Shown here: positions 9,546 through 19,251 of the stretch, one piece after another
Position numbering within the stretch: position 1 is the stretch's first letter
Layout of the letters: the number at the start of each line of letters is the position of its first letter
Made by a program: the position numbers and the translations under genes
Assembly (NCBI GenBank): GCA_030696285.1
Contig: JAUYSQ010000016.1
Coordinates: 1 to 56,368, forward strand
Source of the DNA: Sulfuricurvum sp.
Lineage (GTDB): Bacteria > Campylobacterota > Campylobacteria > Campylobacterales > Sulfurimonadaceae
Length of the DNA: 56,368 bases
Direction of reading: 5' to 3'
Notes under the pieces: generated by a model
Told to the model about the DNA's origin: nothing
Databases searched by the model: none
What the model saw: the letters and a program-made list of their open reading frames with translations, nothing else

Positions 9546-10715
9546 ATGAAAGAAGAATTAAAGGGTTTCCTTATTCGGCTTTGGCCACTATTCTTATTGT
9601 TTGTGGGTCTTCCACTGTTCAGCTTTGCGATCTGGTATTTATTGCCGGGCAAAAAGCTGGACATTTTGGTCATAGACAAAACTGTGAAAGATCAGAGTTA
9701 CCAAGAGCATGCTGGACTTTTTTGGAGTTTAAATCATTTGAAATACAAAAAATCTGATGGTGAATTTTATCAGATTGACAAGGATTATTTGGGGTTTTTC
9801 CCTACAGGTAAAAAAGATTTTGGCATAAGTAAAGACTTGAAAGGCAAGTCACAGGAGGAAATCCGGAGTATAGTCAGGCAGAAAGATCTTGTTTACATTG
9901 CCGACACCTATGGAGTGTATGAAGGTGATTTTTCAGAAAACAAAAAAGAACAAATCACCAAAAAGATTTATGGAGGATTGGACTTTCCCGAACTTCAAAT
10001 GATTCGGATGGCTAAAGAGGAAGGCAAAGTGGTAGTGGCTGAATACAATTCAATTGCTTCGCCTACGCCAAAAGCAATTCGGACGGAATTTGAAAATCTG
10101 ATGGGAATCAAATGGACGGGATGGATTGGTCGCTACTTCGATGAATTGGATACCATGGTCAATGGAGATATTCCTGGTTGGATGATCCGGCAATACGAAC
10201 GTCAACACGAAATTTGGAATCTAAGCGGCCCGGGATTGATTTTCATTAAAGAAAGCGGTGAAATTGAGGCCTTTGTTCATACTCGGGATTATGAAAACAA
10301 GATTCCACTTATTCGTACTCAGAAAATTAACAAGCATGGATTCAAACTGCCCGAAGTGGTACCGTATCCAGATTGGTTTGATGTGGTGATGATCGAACGG
10401 GACTATCAAGTGATTTCCTATTATGATATTGCTCCCACTTCACAAGGTTTGCAACGGATGAGGAGCATGGGATTACCGAGATTTTTTCCGGCTGCAATCG
10501 TCAGGAATTTTAAAAAAGGCAGTCAATACTATTTTTCCGGTGACTATTCTGATATAAGAGGAGACTTTGGGTCCCATCGTTTCTATGGATTGCCTACGCT
10601 TTGGCGTGGGCTTTATGTTGCCTCAGATTATACGGATCGTCAGAGTTTTTTCTGGAATTACTACCTCCCTTTAGTTACTCAGGTCTTAGACAAAAGCAAA
10701 AAAGAATCCAACTAA
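9546..10715 (+). CDS. Membrane-anchored protein of unknown function, possible GATase/ThuA-like fold
   Basis: 389 aa; one N-terminal TM; alternating beta/alpha pattern (LDILVIDKTVKDQSYQEHAGLFWSLNHL...LVYIADTYGVYEGDF...KVVVAEYNS). Confidence 0.5.
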   Translation: MKEELKGFLIRLWPLFLLFVGLPLFSFAIWYLLPGKKLDILVIDKTVKDQSYQEHAGLFWSLNHLKYKKSDGEFYQIDKDYLGFFPTGKKDFGISKDLKGKSQEEIRSIVRQKDLVYIADTYGVYEGDFSENKKEQITKKIYGGLDFPELQMIRMAKEEGKVVVAEYNSIASPTPKAIRTEFENLMGIKWTGWIGRYFDELDTMVNGDIPGWMIRQYERQHEIWNLSGPGLIFIKESGEIEAFVHTRDYENKIPLIRTQKINKHGFKLPEVVPYPDWFDVVMIERDYQVISYYDIAPTSQGLQRMRSMGLPRFFPAAIVRNFKKGSQYYFSGDYSDIRGDFGSHRFYGLPTLWRGLYVASDYTDRQSFFWNYYLPLVTQVLDKSKKESN

Positions 10716-10730
10716 CAAATTGAAAAACCG

Positions 10731-12734
10731 CTATCGAATTGGCAAAAGCTTTCTGGTTTGGACCATATAGCTGTTTTTGTTTTTAAATTCCTCAAACTCT
10801 CCATTTAGTCTGTTAAGGGCGTCATTGTCTTCAATTGGATCAATATTCATCCCGTCAGAAACAAGGAAAACCTGACCGTCGGAAAGAAAGAACTCTCCGT
10901 GAATGTAATCCAGAAGTTGGTTTTTGTTTCGCATCAAGGGCATTGCCAATAGGGATTGGAAGTTTCTTGCGGTGTCCAATACCTGTCCTTGCCAGATAAC
11001 TTCCTCTGGAAGTGTCACCAAGTTTTGTTTTTCCAGCATGGCCAGGAGCGAAGGGGTAATTTCATAATGACTTGCTACCCCCTTGAAATAATCCCTGCGT
11101 TTCAACAAGGGGGAATAAATAAGCAGCGGCACATGAAACCGATCAATCCTGGAGACCATGGGGATTTCGGGAAGCCGGTGATCGCCCGTAATAATGAAGA
11201 TGGTATTGGAAAACTCAGGACGATTTTTATACGCATTGATGAACAATTTCACTGCATCATCTGCATATAATATGGTCATATAGATGTCCTGATAGGACAT
11301 ATACTCAGAGATTTTTGCATTGCTCAGATTTAGATAATTGCGCAGGTGATTTTGGAGTTTTTCCTGATAAAATTCTCTTTCCGGGACAATGTAAGGATCA
11401 TGAGAGGTTTGCATTTGAAAGATCCGCAATTGAGGGGCTGTTCGTTCGCTGGGCAGTTTTTGAAGTCCATTAAGAAAAAGATCCTTATCGGGATACCCCC
11501 AGGAAAAGCCGCTTTTAGAAGGAGTTTTAGTGAATTGCGGCAGAAAAGTAGATTCATCTTCCAACTGAACTGGCTTTTGGTAGTTTAGGAAATCCGCTAC
11601 CCGGTCAAAATTTTTGTCAGCACCTATAAAATATCGGGTTTCGTAGTCATTATCCCCCAAAACGCTGAGGAGGGATTGATGATGTGGGAATTCCTGATAG
11701 AGTTCGAGGAATCCTTTTTCACCAAAAGGAAGGCCTCCAAATACACCCGGGAGCAGTCCGAAAGTCCGTCCTGTTGAGGACAACGCATTGGTCCAGACAA
11801 GGCTGTGCTGTTCAAGTGAATCGAGGAATGGGGTGAAGCTTCCCAGGTATGCATCTCTTCCGGAGTAGGCTTTTCCAAGACTTTCCACAAAAATAAAAAC
11901 CAAATCAGGAGCCTGGGTCAGACTATCGAAAAATGGGCTTAGAACGTCAGGATAATTGTTCTTATGAAGAAAAGGAAACTCGTCATTGGTAAAATCTTTT
12001 TTCACCAACAGATCATCGTTTGTTCCTCGTAGGTAAAAATCAAAATAAAACTCGCCTCCGTACATCCAGTGGTCAAAGGATTCTTCTGTCAGATATTTGG
12101 ACTTATTCAGTGCAATATTCCGTTTGGTTTCATCGGCATCCAAATTGGAATTTCTGGGAATCAAAGTCATGATCAAAAGTCCGAGAAAAAGAAAGGCGGT
12201 CAATCCTGCGTAGAATTTCAGTCCAAACCTGGAAACTTTGATCCCCAGATAAAGTAGGCCCAAAATCAAAGCAATAGCCAAACTTCCAAAAATCAGATTA
12301 AGTGTATTTAACTGACCTGAAGCGGATACAGTCAAGACAAGGTCATTCCAATTATAGGCAAAAAGATCTTTTCCGAGCGGCACTAGTGTCTTCGTGAAAT
12401 AAAATACCAGGCCCAAGTGAGCAATCAGAAAAATGGTCAGTGTTATCTGAAGTAAGATTCGTGCTAAAAGCGCAGAAATAAGACTTAATATTCCATAAAT
12501 TATAAATAGCAGTCCCAGAAAATAGAACAACCAGCCGGCGTCCTGATATAAACCTGACCAAAGGACTTCAGCGATAGAAAAATTTAAAACATGTGTTTGA
12601 AATACCAGAATAACCTCAGCAATTCGAAATAGAATTATCAATCCGGTAAAAATCAGGGCCATACCCCAAAAATTTCTTAAGATGTTCTGAACACGAAGTG
12701 GGAGTGTGGAGCGGATTTCAGCCTTTTGGGCCAT
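10731..12734 (-). CDS. LTA synthase/sulfatase-family membrane phosphoglycerol transferase-like protein
   Basis: 667 aa; N-terminal TM helices; LVFIFVESLGKAYSG, SSTGRTFGLLPGVFGGLP, FIITGDHRLPE. Confidence 0.85.
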   Translation of the reverse strand: MAQKAEIRSTLPLRVQNILRNFWGMALIFTGLIILFRIAEVILVFQTHVLNFSIAEVLWSGLYQDAGWLFYFLGLLFIIYGILSLISALLARILLQITLTIFLIAHLGLVFYFTKTLVPLGKDLFAYNWNDLVLTVSASGQLNTLNLIFGSLAIALILGLLYLGIKVSRFGLKFYAGLTAFLFLGLLIMTLIPRNSNLDADETKRNIALNKSKYLTEESFDHWMYGGEFYFDFYLRGTNDDLLVKKDFTNDEFPFLHKNNYPDVLSPFFDSLTQAPDLVFIFVESLGKAYSGRDAYLGSFTPFLDSLEQHSLVWTNALSSTGRTFGLLPGVFGGLPFGEKGFLELYQEFPHHQSLLSVLGDNDYETRYFIGADKNFDRVADFLNYQKPVQLEDESTFLPQFTKTPSKSGFSWGYPDKDLFLNGLQKLPSERTAPQLRIFQMQTSHDPYIVPEREFYQEKLQNHLRNYLNLSNAKISEYMSYQDIYMTILYADDAVKLFINAYKNRPEFSNTIFIITGDHRLPEIPMVSRIDRFHVPLLIYSPLLKRRDYFKGVASHYEITPSLLAMLEKQNLVTLPEEVIWQGQVLDTARNFQSLLAMPLMRNKNQLLDYIHGEFFLSDGQVFLVSDGMNIDPIEDNDALNRLNGEFEEFKNKNSYMVQTRKLLPIR

Positions 12735-12811
12735 ATTGTGCGGTTAAGTTTTTTGAATATGAGATTTAATATAGGGCAAAACAGGGTATCTTCAGCCGTT
12801 ATTTCAAATAT

Positions 12812-13354
12812 ATGAGTAAATCAGATTTGTTATTGGAGCTTTACTCCAATTTAAGTACAACAGGAGCACTTACCTTTAGCTCCAAAGCCTTAGTCAATAA
12901 AATGCTTTCATACACAGATATTGCCAATGCCAAGTTGGTGGTAGAACTTGGTGGAGGGGATGGAAGTATCACACAAGGGATCATAGACAGACTTTCACCC
13001 GATGCAGAGCTAATGGTATTTGAAATAAACCGATCTTTTTGTGATGCCATGGAAAAGCAGTTTCCCATGCCGAATGTCCAAATAATTTGTGATTCAGCAG
13101 AGAATTTAGAGCTTTATCTGAAAGGAAGAAAAGTGGATTATGTTTTGTCGTCCCTGCCTTTTAGTTTAATCTCCAAGGAGGCTACAGATCAGATTCTATA
13201 CCATACCAAAAACTCACTCAACGAAAAAGGGAAATTTATCCAGATTTGCTATTCCTATTTGCTAAAAAAACTTTTCGGAAAATACTTTTCAAAAATTGAA
13301 ACTAAGTTCACTATGCGGAATTTGCCACCTGCTTTTGTCATGATTTGTCATTAA
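12812..13354 (+). CDS. SAM-dependent methyltransferase (phospholipid N-methyltransferase/rRNA dimethylase-like)
   Basis: 180 aa; VVELGGGDGSITQGI, VFEINRSF, DYVLSSLPFS. Confidence 0.75.
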   Translation: MSKSDLLLELYSNLSTTGALTFSSKALVNKMLSYTDIANAKLVVELGGGDGSITQGIIDRLSPDAELMVFEINRSFCDAMEKQFPMPNVQIICDSAENLELYLKGRKVDYVLSSLPFSLISKEATDQILYHTKNSLNEKGKFIQICYSYLLKKLFGKYFSKIETKFTMRNLPPAFVMICH

Positions 13355-13358
13355 AAAA

Positions 13359-13613
13359 ATGCCTGTGGAAGTACTCCGAACAGCCATATTTGATTTTTGT
13401 AGAAGGAGAAAGAAGAAAACATTTTGCCCATCCGAGGTAGTTCGGCAGCTATTTCCGCAGGATTGGGAGCTTTTTATGCCTGATATCCACGAGGAGATGA
13501 TGCAGATGTACCGTGAAGGACTGATTGAGGTGACTCAAAAGGGTAATCCCATCGACCCTAACCAGAACCCCAGAGGTCCTGTGAGGATTTCCGGACTTGC
13601 CAAACCAAAGTGA
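13359..13613 (+). CDS. DUF3253-like protein
   Basis: 84 aa; FCPSEVVRQLFPQDWELFMPDIHEEMMQMYREGLIEVTQKGNPIDPNQNPRGPVRI. Confidence 0.7.
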   Translation: MPVEVLRTAIFDFCRRRKKKTFCPSEVVRQLFPQDWELFMPDIHEEMMQMYREGLIEVTQKGNPIDPNQNPRGPVRISGLAKPK

Positions 13614-13646
13614 TTACCCTGGTGTTATCCCCTAAATTTAATCCCC

Positions 13647-14228
13647 ATGAACTTAGAACAAGCACTTCCAAAAACAACTATTGAAATTACCGACGGCTTT
13701 GAGCTGATTACCCTTGGTGCAGGTTGCTTTTGGTGCACCGAAGCTGTTTTCCAGCGATTGGAAGGGGTGGAAAAAGTCATTTCAGGATATGCAGGGGGGA
13801 TTATTCCCAACCCTACGTATAAGCAAATCTGCACCGGGACGACCGGACATGCAGAGGTTATCAATGTTTATTTTGACCCAAAGAAAATCAGCTTGGAGAA
13901 TTTACTTGAAGTTTTTTGGGCAACACATGATCCCACTACACTCAACAGACAGGGAGGAGATGCAGGGCCGCAATACCGCTCGGCTATTTTTTATCATAAT
14001 GAAACTCAAAAGGAAATTGCTTCAAAACATAAAGCTGAACTGAATGGCAGTAAGGTTTTTGACAATCCTATCGTGACTGAGATTACCGCATTCACCAATT
14101 TTTATCCGGCTGAAAATTACCACCAGGACTATTTTAATCTGAACGGAATGCAGCCCTATTGCCAGTTTGTAGTCCGCCCAAAAGTTGAAAAGCTGAAGAA
14201 GTATTTTGGGGAGAAGTTAAAAAAGTGA
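13647..14228 (+). CDS. msrA: Peptide-methionine (S)-S-oxide reductase
   Basis: 193 aa; GAGCFWCTEAVFQRLEGV, GYAGG, NPTYKQICTGTTGHAEV, FYPAENYHQDYF. Confidence 0.95.
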   Translation: MNLEQALPKTTIEITDGFELITLGAGCFWCTEAVFQRLEGVEKVISGYAGGIIPNPTYKQICTGTTGHAEVINVYFDPKKISLENLLEVFWATHDPTTLNRQGGDAGPQYRSAIFYHNETQKEIASKHKAELNGSKVFDNPIVTEITAFTNFYPAENYHQDYFNLNGMQPYCQFVVRPKVEKLKKYFGEKLKK

Positions 14229-14373
14229 GTATAGGGCAGGGAAAGGGTGTCTGGGGTCTGGAGAAAGAATGGAAGTGTTTTTTAAAGATCTGGTTTTAAT
14301 AATATTGGCAATTCAAAAATCCATTCTTTACATTCAATTAACCTAAGGAGGGATTTAGTTCGCCAAAAAGGAC

Positions 14374-14381
14374 TACTTTTG
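14374..14381 (+). promoter_or_regulatory. Bacteroidetes-type -7 element TACTTTTG
   Basis: Matches TAnnTTTG, 29 bp upstream of the ATG at 14410; -33 element not clear. Confidence 0.45.
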
Positions 14382-14409
14382 TAGAATTTAACCTTTTTAA
14401 AAAAATAGA

Positions 14410-16077
14410 ATGAAACGAACCAGAGCACAAGAGTCCAGAGCAGCCATTGAGCGATTGTACATTACGATGCGCCATCTTTTTAACAGAGGTAGCTACAAGC
14501 CATTGGGTGTTTCCGGTGAAGGACTTATCAGTGCACTGATGACTTTAAGTCCGGAGATTTATGGTTTGGTTACCGATTCCGAAAAGTTGGAACTCGATGG
14601 ATTGCTCTATGTGATGGAGCGTCTGCCCAGAGGGATTGAGGAATGCCGCTACGTACGCTTGATTAGTCGTGAGGGGTATGAAACCTCTCATTTGACACCA
14701 CTCATCCCGGCCAAAAGAAAGCGTAATTGCTATCGATTGGATCATCAGATTATGTACGTGGAGATGACCCGTGGTCGGTCTGACATCTACGATATCCTGA
14801 CTCACCTTACATTCCTATACATCGAATCCCAAAAAATTCTGCGAAACAGCACCGACCCAAAAGGTAGACTTTCTTCCAATTGGACCATGCTGGCTGATTT
14901 TGTGAAAAAAGAACAGGATGGGGAGGAGTTTGACAAAGAATCTGCCAGTGCTTATTTGAGTCATTTGATCGGAAGAACTTTTGAGGAGACCCGAGACGCA
15001 GTAGATAAGTTTGAGAGTAGCAGTAATTCAAACAGTCTTTTTTCCATCGTGTATTACCTCGGGAAACTGGCCATGGATGAAGCGACAGAAGGATTGGATC
15101 GTGAGATAAGCTTCTCTGCGACCTTGCGAGAGCGAGTGGGGCATCACGTCTATGGAGAACTTTGGGCAGACCGAATCAAGGAAACACTACTGAATCTGGA
15201 TCTGCTTAAACGTCCGATTCATATCATCTCAGCCAATCTTCACAGCGTCCTGAATACCATCTATGGTCATCAGGCATTGGGATTGAAGTCATATGAGGAA
15301 ATCGAGCAGGTAGTGATGGATATTTCTGTCAAAGCAAAAAATAACCACGGAAAGAAAATTCGTGATTATGCGGAGAAACATGGATTCATCGATCTTCCTG
15401 ACGAGTCAGGTACAAATATCGGAGCACAGATCATTGATACGGCCTGGCTTGAAAAATCGACCTTAATCCCTGGTGTTGCCCTTCCGGAAGAAAAAGAAAA
15501 GCGTCCGGTTTTCGTGGTAATGGATTATGCTTTTGGGGAGCAAGCCTATGAGTGCTTTGACGAATTATTGAAAAAATATAATGTGGGCGAAAAGGAGTAT
15601 TCGCTGAATGTCATTTCGACTTCCATTATGGGGAAAGCAGGAATTTTACACGGCGGAAAAGGAGACTTAATGGTTCCGGATTCACACGTGTTCGAAGGAA
15701 CTGCCGATAATTATCCCTTCAGGAATGAGCTGAAAAAAGCAGACTTCGAAGGATATGGTTTGGGAGTCTATACCGGATCAATGGTAACTGTCTTGGGTAC
15801 ATCCCTGCAAAACCGGGATATCCTCACCTATTTCATGAAGTCCTCTTGGCATGCCGTGGGACTGGAGATGGAAGGGGCGCATTATCAAAAAGCCATCCAA
15901 TCCGCTTCCAAGATCCGAAAAAGCATCCGCTCCAATGTAAAAGTGCTCTATGCCTATTATGCCTCGGACAACCCACTGGAGACGGGAAGTACTTTGGCCT
16001 CGGGAGCTTTGGGAATGGAGGGCGTTCGCCCAACTTACCTGATCACTTATAAAATTTTGGAAAAACTGTTTGGTTAA
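14410..16077 (+). CDS. Uncharacterised Bacteroidetes-type protein with nucleosidase/PNP-like C-terminal motifs
   Basis: 555 aa; C-terminus has GKAGILHGGKGDLMVPDSHVFEGT, VGLEMEGAHYQKAI, YYASDNPLETG. Confidence 0.6.
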   Translation: MKRTRAQESRAAIERLYITMRHLFNRGSYKPLGVSGEGLISALMTLSPEIYGLVTDSEKLELDGLLYVMERLPRGIEECRYVRLISREGYETSHLTPLIPAKRKRNCYRLDHQIMYVEMTRGRSDIYDILTHLTFLYIESQKILRNSTDPKGRLSSNWTMLADFVKKEQDGEEFDKESASAYLSHLIGRTFEETRDAVDKFESSSNSNSLFSIVYYLGKLAMDEATEGLDREISFSATLRERVGHHVYGELWADRIKETLLNLDLLKRPIHIISANLHSVLNTIYGHQALGLKSYEEIEQVVMDISVKAKNNHGKKIRDYAEKHGFIDLPDESGTNIGAQIIDTAWLEKSTLIPGVALPEEKEKRPVFVVMDYAFGEQAYECFDELLKKYNVGEKEYSLNVISTSIMGKAGILHGGKGDLMVPDSHVFEGTADNYPFRNELKKADFEGYGLGVYTGSMVTVLGTSLQNRDILTYFMKSSWHAVGLEMEGAHYQKAIQSASKIRKSIRSNVKVLYAYYASDNPLETGSTLASGALGMEGVRPTYLITYKILEKLFG

Positions 16078-16108
16078 GCCCTTTAAAAGAGAATTCTAAC
16101 TATTTAAA

Positions 16109-16141
16109 AAAGCGGTAGCCAAATTTTGGCTACCGCTTTTT
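16109..16141. terminator. Bidirectional intrinsic terminator between convergent genes
   Basis: AAAAGCGGTAGCCAAAATTTTGGCTACCGCTTTTT perfect hairpin between ORFs ending at 16077 (+) and 16155 (-). Confidence 0.9.
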
Positions 16142-16154
16142 GCTTTCATTAAAC

Positions 16155-16610
16155 TCAAGGCTTTTCCACTCGAGTGGAATGAAGCATATCCAATCGCCAC
16201 CCTGCATTGGTTTTCACTGCTGTGGCACTTTCCAGCCACTTGATTTCACGGATCACTTCTCCATCCCGGGTGATCGTCGCATAATTCCAATAGCCCACCC
16301 AAGCCCGATTTCCTTCTACTTTGGTCTGAATAAATTCAAAACGATTGGTTCGGGTAGGAGGATTGGGATTGGCCTGAGCCCGAGTCAGGTAGTTTTGGAT
16401 AAAAGCCATATCCCAAATTTCCCCCTGCTCGAAGAGTAAGAAATCAGGGGTGTAGAAATTTGGAAGCAAGTCTGAATTGAACTCTGAAAAGATCCCATCA
16501 AAGGAATCCTGAATCAGTTGTTGCACTTGCTTTTCATCGGATGGAATTGCGTTTTGAGCGAAAGCAGCTGTGTTTAGTAGAAGGAAGAGTAGGAGATAGA
16601 CAGTTTTCAT
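16155..16610 (-). CDS. Secreted SnoaL/NTF2-like (DUF4440-type) protein
   Basis: Start placed at MKTVYLLLFLLLNTAAFAQ (signal peptide) rather than the ORF-track start 16664; NTF2-like pattern. Confidence 0.65.
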   Translation of the reverse strand: MKTVYLLLFLLLNTAAFAQNAIPSDEKQVQQLIQDSFDGIFSEFNSDLLPNFYTPDFLLFEQGEIWDMAFIQNYLTRAQANPNPPTRTNRFEFIQTKVEGNRAWVGYWNYATITRDGEVIREIKWLESATAVKTNAGWRLDMLHSTRVEKP

Positions 16611-16664
16611 AGGAAAGGGGATTCGATTAGTAAAAGCTTCAATCTCTTTGGAGGATTTTCCCAA

Positions 16665-18116
16665 TCAATAGCCTGCATTCAAAGGAGGAGGACCATCAGG
16701 AACAATTCCTTTATAGACATAATCTCCTTTTCTGGCTTTGAATTCCGCTTTGATTTCGTTTCGGAGGGTTTCGTTTTGGTAGAGATCAACCATAGTCATG
16801 GCAAGTGCTTTGGCTGCGTAACCCATCCCTTTGTGCCCGATGGACATTCCTCCCGAGGCTACCACCGCCCAGGAATGCCAAGGTGTGCCGTTTGGTGCCG
16901 TGGTCGCGGTCATACGAATCGTGGGTACTACCCAACTCACATCACCGACATCGGTACTTCCTCCCATGCTGTGTTCCAATGTCTCTTCCAGTGGTTTGAT
17001 GACTGATACCAGCCCGATCTGAGGTTTTCCGGTAGCTTCCTGAATCTTTTTGGCGAATGATTGCTCTTCCTCGGTGTAGGTGATTGGCCCAAGTGCTTCC
17101 AGATTGGTTTGCATAGCAACTGATCCGCTTCGGTTTACCAAAATCTCATGCACGCCAGAGACCAAAGTAACCTTGTGGCTGACATTGGCCAAAATTGCTG
17201 CCCCTTCTGCCATTTTCTCCACCTGCTTCCAGACAGGCATTAAGCCTTCTCGACTGGTATCTCTTACCCGTACCCAAAGTCTGCTATAGTCCGGCACCAC
17301 ATTGACTACCTGACCTCCGTCCTGAATGTGGTAGTGCATTCTCACGGTTGGTTTGACGTGTTCGCGGAAATAGTTGATTCCGTTGGTATAAAGTTCCAAT
17401 GCATCAGAAGCAGAACGACCATTCCATGGATCAGCGGAAGCATGAGCGGCTTGACCGTTGAATTCTACTATAAAATCAACCAAAGCCAGACCTTTTTGAA
17501 CGTCGGTTTTGGTTTGATCCTCAGGATGCCAATCCATCATGATATCCACATCATCCATCAGTCCAGCCCGAAGCATCCAGAGTTTGCCAAAGAATTTTTC
17601 CTCAGCAGGAGTTCCATAGAATCGGATGGTCCCTTTGATTTTTCCGTCGGCAATGAGATCCTTTATCGCTCCTGCGGCACTGAGTGAAGCCACACCAAAT
17701 AGATTGTGACCGCAACCGTGCCCGGGGGCATCTTCATGAAGTGGGCTTTTAAAAGGAACTTTGTTCTGTGAAAGACCGGGAAGTCCGTCAAACTCTCCCA
17801 TAATACCGATGATGGGGCTACCCGAGCCGTATTCTGCCACGAATGCCGTTGGGATTTCCCCTACGCCACGAGTCACCTTGAATCCGAGTTCTTCAGCATA
17901 GGCAGAGAGGGCTGCTGAAGACTTGACTTCTTGAAAGGCAATTTCTTCGAAAGCCCAAATTTGATCGCTAAGCTCAGTCATTGCAGCAAATCGGGATTCG
18001 ATGGTGAGCTGGACAGTTTGCTTTAAGGGATTAGGCTTTGTTGTATTTTTTTGGGCAAAAAGGGGAGAAGTAGCGCTGATAAATGCCGCAGCTATTACTA
18101 AATAGCGTTTTTTCAT
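16665..18116 (-). CDS. Secreted M20-family amidohydrolase (AbgB-like)
   Basis: 483 aa; GIMGEFDGLPGLSQ, APGHGCGHNLFG, MMDWHPED, AHASADPWNGRSA, STDVGDVSWVVP. Confidence 0.88.
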   Translation of the reverse strand: MKKRYLVIAAAFISATSPLFAQKNTTKPNPLKQTVQLTIESRFAAMTELSDQIWAFEEIAFQEVKSSAALSAYAEELGFKVTRGVGEIPTAFVAEYGSGSPIIGIMGEFDGLPGLSQNKVPFKSPLHEDAPGHGCGHNLFGVASLSAAGAIKDLIADGKIKGTIRFYGTPAEEKFFGKLWMLRAGLMDDVDIMMDWHPEDQTKTDVQKGLALVDFIVEFNGQAAHASADPWNGRSASDALELYTNGINYFREHVKPTVRMHYHIQDGGQVVNVVPDYSRLWVRVRDTSREGLMPVWKQVEKMAEGAAILANVSHKVTLVSGVHEILVNRSGSVAMQTNLEALGPITYTEEEQSFAKKIQEATGKPQIGLVSVIKPLEETLEHSMGGSTDVGDVSWVVPTIRMTATTAPNGTPWHSWAVVASGGMSIGHKGMGYAAKALAMTMVDLYQNETLRNEIKAEFKARKGDYVYKGIVPDGPPPLNAGY

Positions 18117-18300
18117 GATGATTGGTGGTCTTGTAAGGTTTTATAGGGATAAGATAAGCATGGATTTGGAATCTGAGAAAGTTTTCTGCCAGTCCTGGAG
18201 TCATTCTTTTAGAAATGAAGGTAGTGAGTCATTGGAATAGCTATTTTTACAGCTGAGTGAATGTCAAAGCTCAGGTAATTATAAACCGTAAATCCAACTC

Positions 18301-19008
18301 ATGAACTTCCATTATTTATCCGATTTTTCAGAAATGAGCAGAAAGGGTTTCGAGCTAGTCAAAGCTGAAATCGACAAAAAACCTGATTTGCTTTTCTGCG
18401 TCGCAAGTGGTGGGTCACCTTCCGGACTTTATTCCGAAATGAAAACTTTTCAAGATCAAAATCCCGATTTCTGTTCTAAACTCAGAGTAGTAAAATTGGA
18501 CGAATGGGGAGGTTTGGAGGTAGGGTCGACATTTACTTCTGAGCATGATGTGCAGAGTAAGTTTATCCAGCCATTGGGGATTTCCAAAGATCGGTATTTG
18601 ACCTTTGACCCATTTGCAGCAGATCCTGAGGAAGAATGCAAGCGGATGAAGGGTGAATTACGGCTATCAGAAATTGACATTTGCATCCTTGGAATAGGAG
18701 TAAACGGGCATATTGCACTAAATGAACCAGCTGAAATCCTGCAATCCGGTTTTCATATTGCGCAGTTGGCCGAAAGCACGTTGAATAATGGGATGATTAA
18801 ATCACTAAAGCAGCTGCCGACTTTTGGGATGACGATGGGAGTGGGGGAGATATTGAGGTCTAAAAAAATTCTGCTGTTTATCTCAGGATCGGGAAAGAAA
18901 GCTGCTTTTGAGAAATTGTTGAACGAGGAAGTGAGTACCCAATGTCCGGCATCACTGCTTTGGCTTCATCCGAATGTGGACGTTTTGGTAGATAAGCGTG
19001 TGATTTAA
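18301..19008 (+). CDS. Glucosamine-6-phosphate deaminase/6-phosphogluconolactonase-family protein
   Basis: 235 aa; FCVASGGSPSGLY, VVKLDEWGG, CILGIGVNGHIALNEPAE. Confidence 0.85.
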   Translation: MNFHYLSDFSEMSRKGFELVKAEIDKKPDLLFCVASGGSPSGLYSEMKTFQDQNPDFCSKLRVVKLDEWGGLEVGSTFTSEHDVQSKFIQPLGISKDRYLTFDPFAADPEEECKRMKGELRLSEIDICILGIGVNGHIALNEPAEILQSGFHIAQLAESTLNNGMIKSLKQLPTFGMTMGVGEILRSKKILLFISGSGKKAAFEKLLNEEVSTQCPASLLWLHPNVDVLVDKRVI

Positions 19009-19192
19009 AAATTTTGTTGATGGTGTAATTTTTTGCCAGAATAAAAGGCAAATCAATAGACTTGAGCCAATAATGTCAGACAAAAGCGATCAAAAATCAG
19101 TAAGCGTGATGATTTTTCCTTCATTTTGAAAAATTATTTCTTTGAAATTGAACCAGATAAGGGATGGGTTCCAAAAATATTCAAACCATATA

Positions 19193-19222
19193 TTGCATGG
19201 AAAGAGCAAATACCTACCTTTG
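19193..19222 (+). promoter_or_regulatory. Bacteroidetes promoter (TTG - 19 bp - TAccTTTG) for tRNA-Asp
   Basis: TTG at 19193-19195, 19-bp spacer, TACCTTTG at 19215-19222; 29 nt upstream of the tRNA 5' end. Confidence 0.7.
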
Positions 19223-19251
19223 CATCACTTCAAACGAGAAGGACAAAAAAC

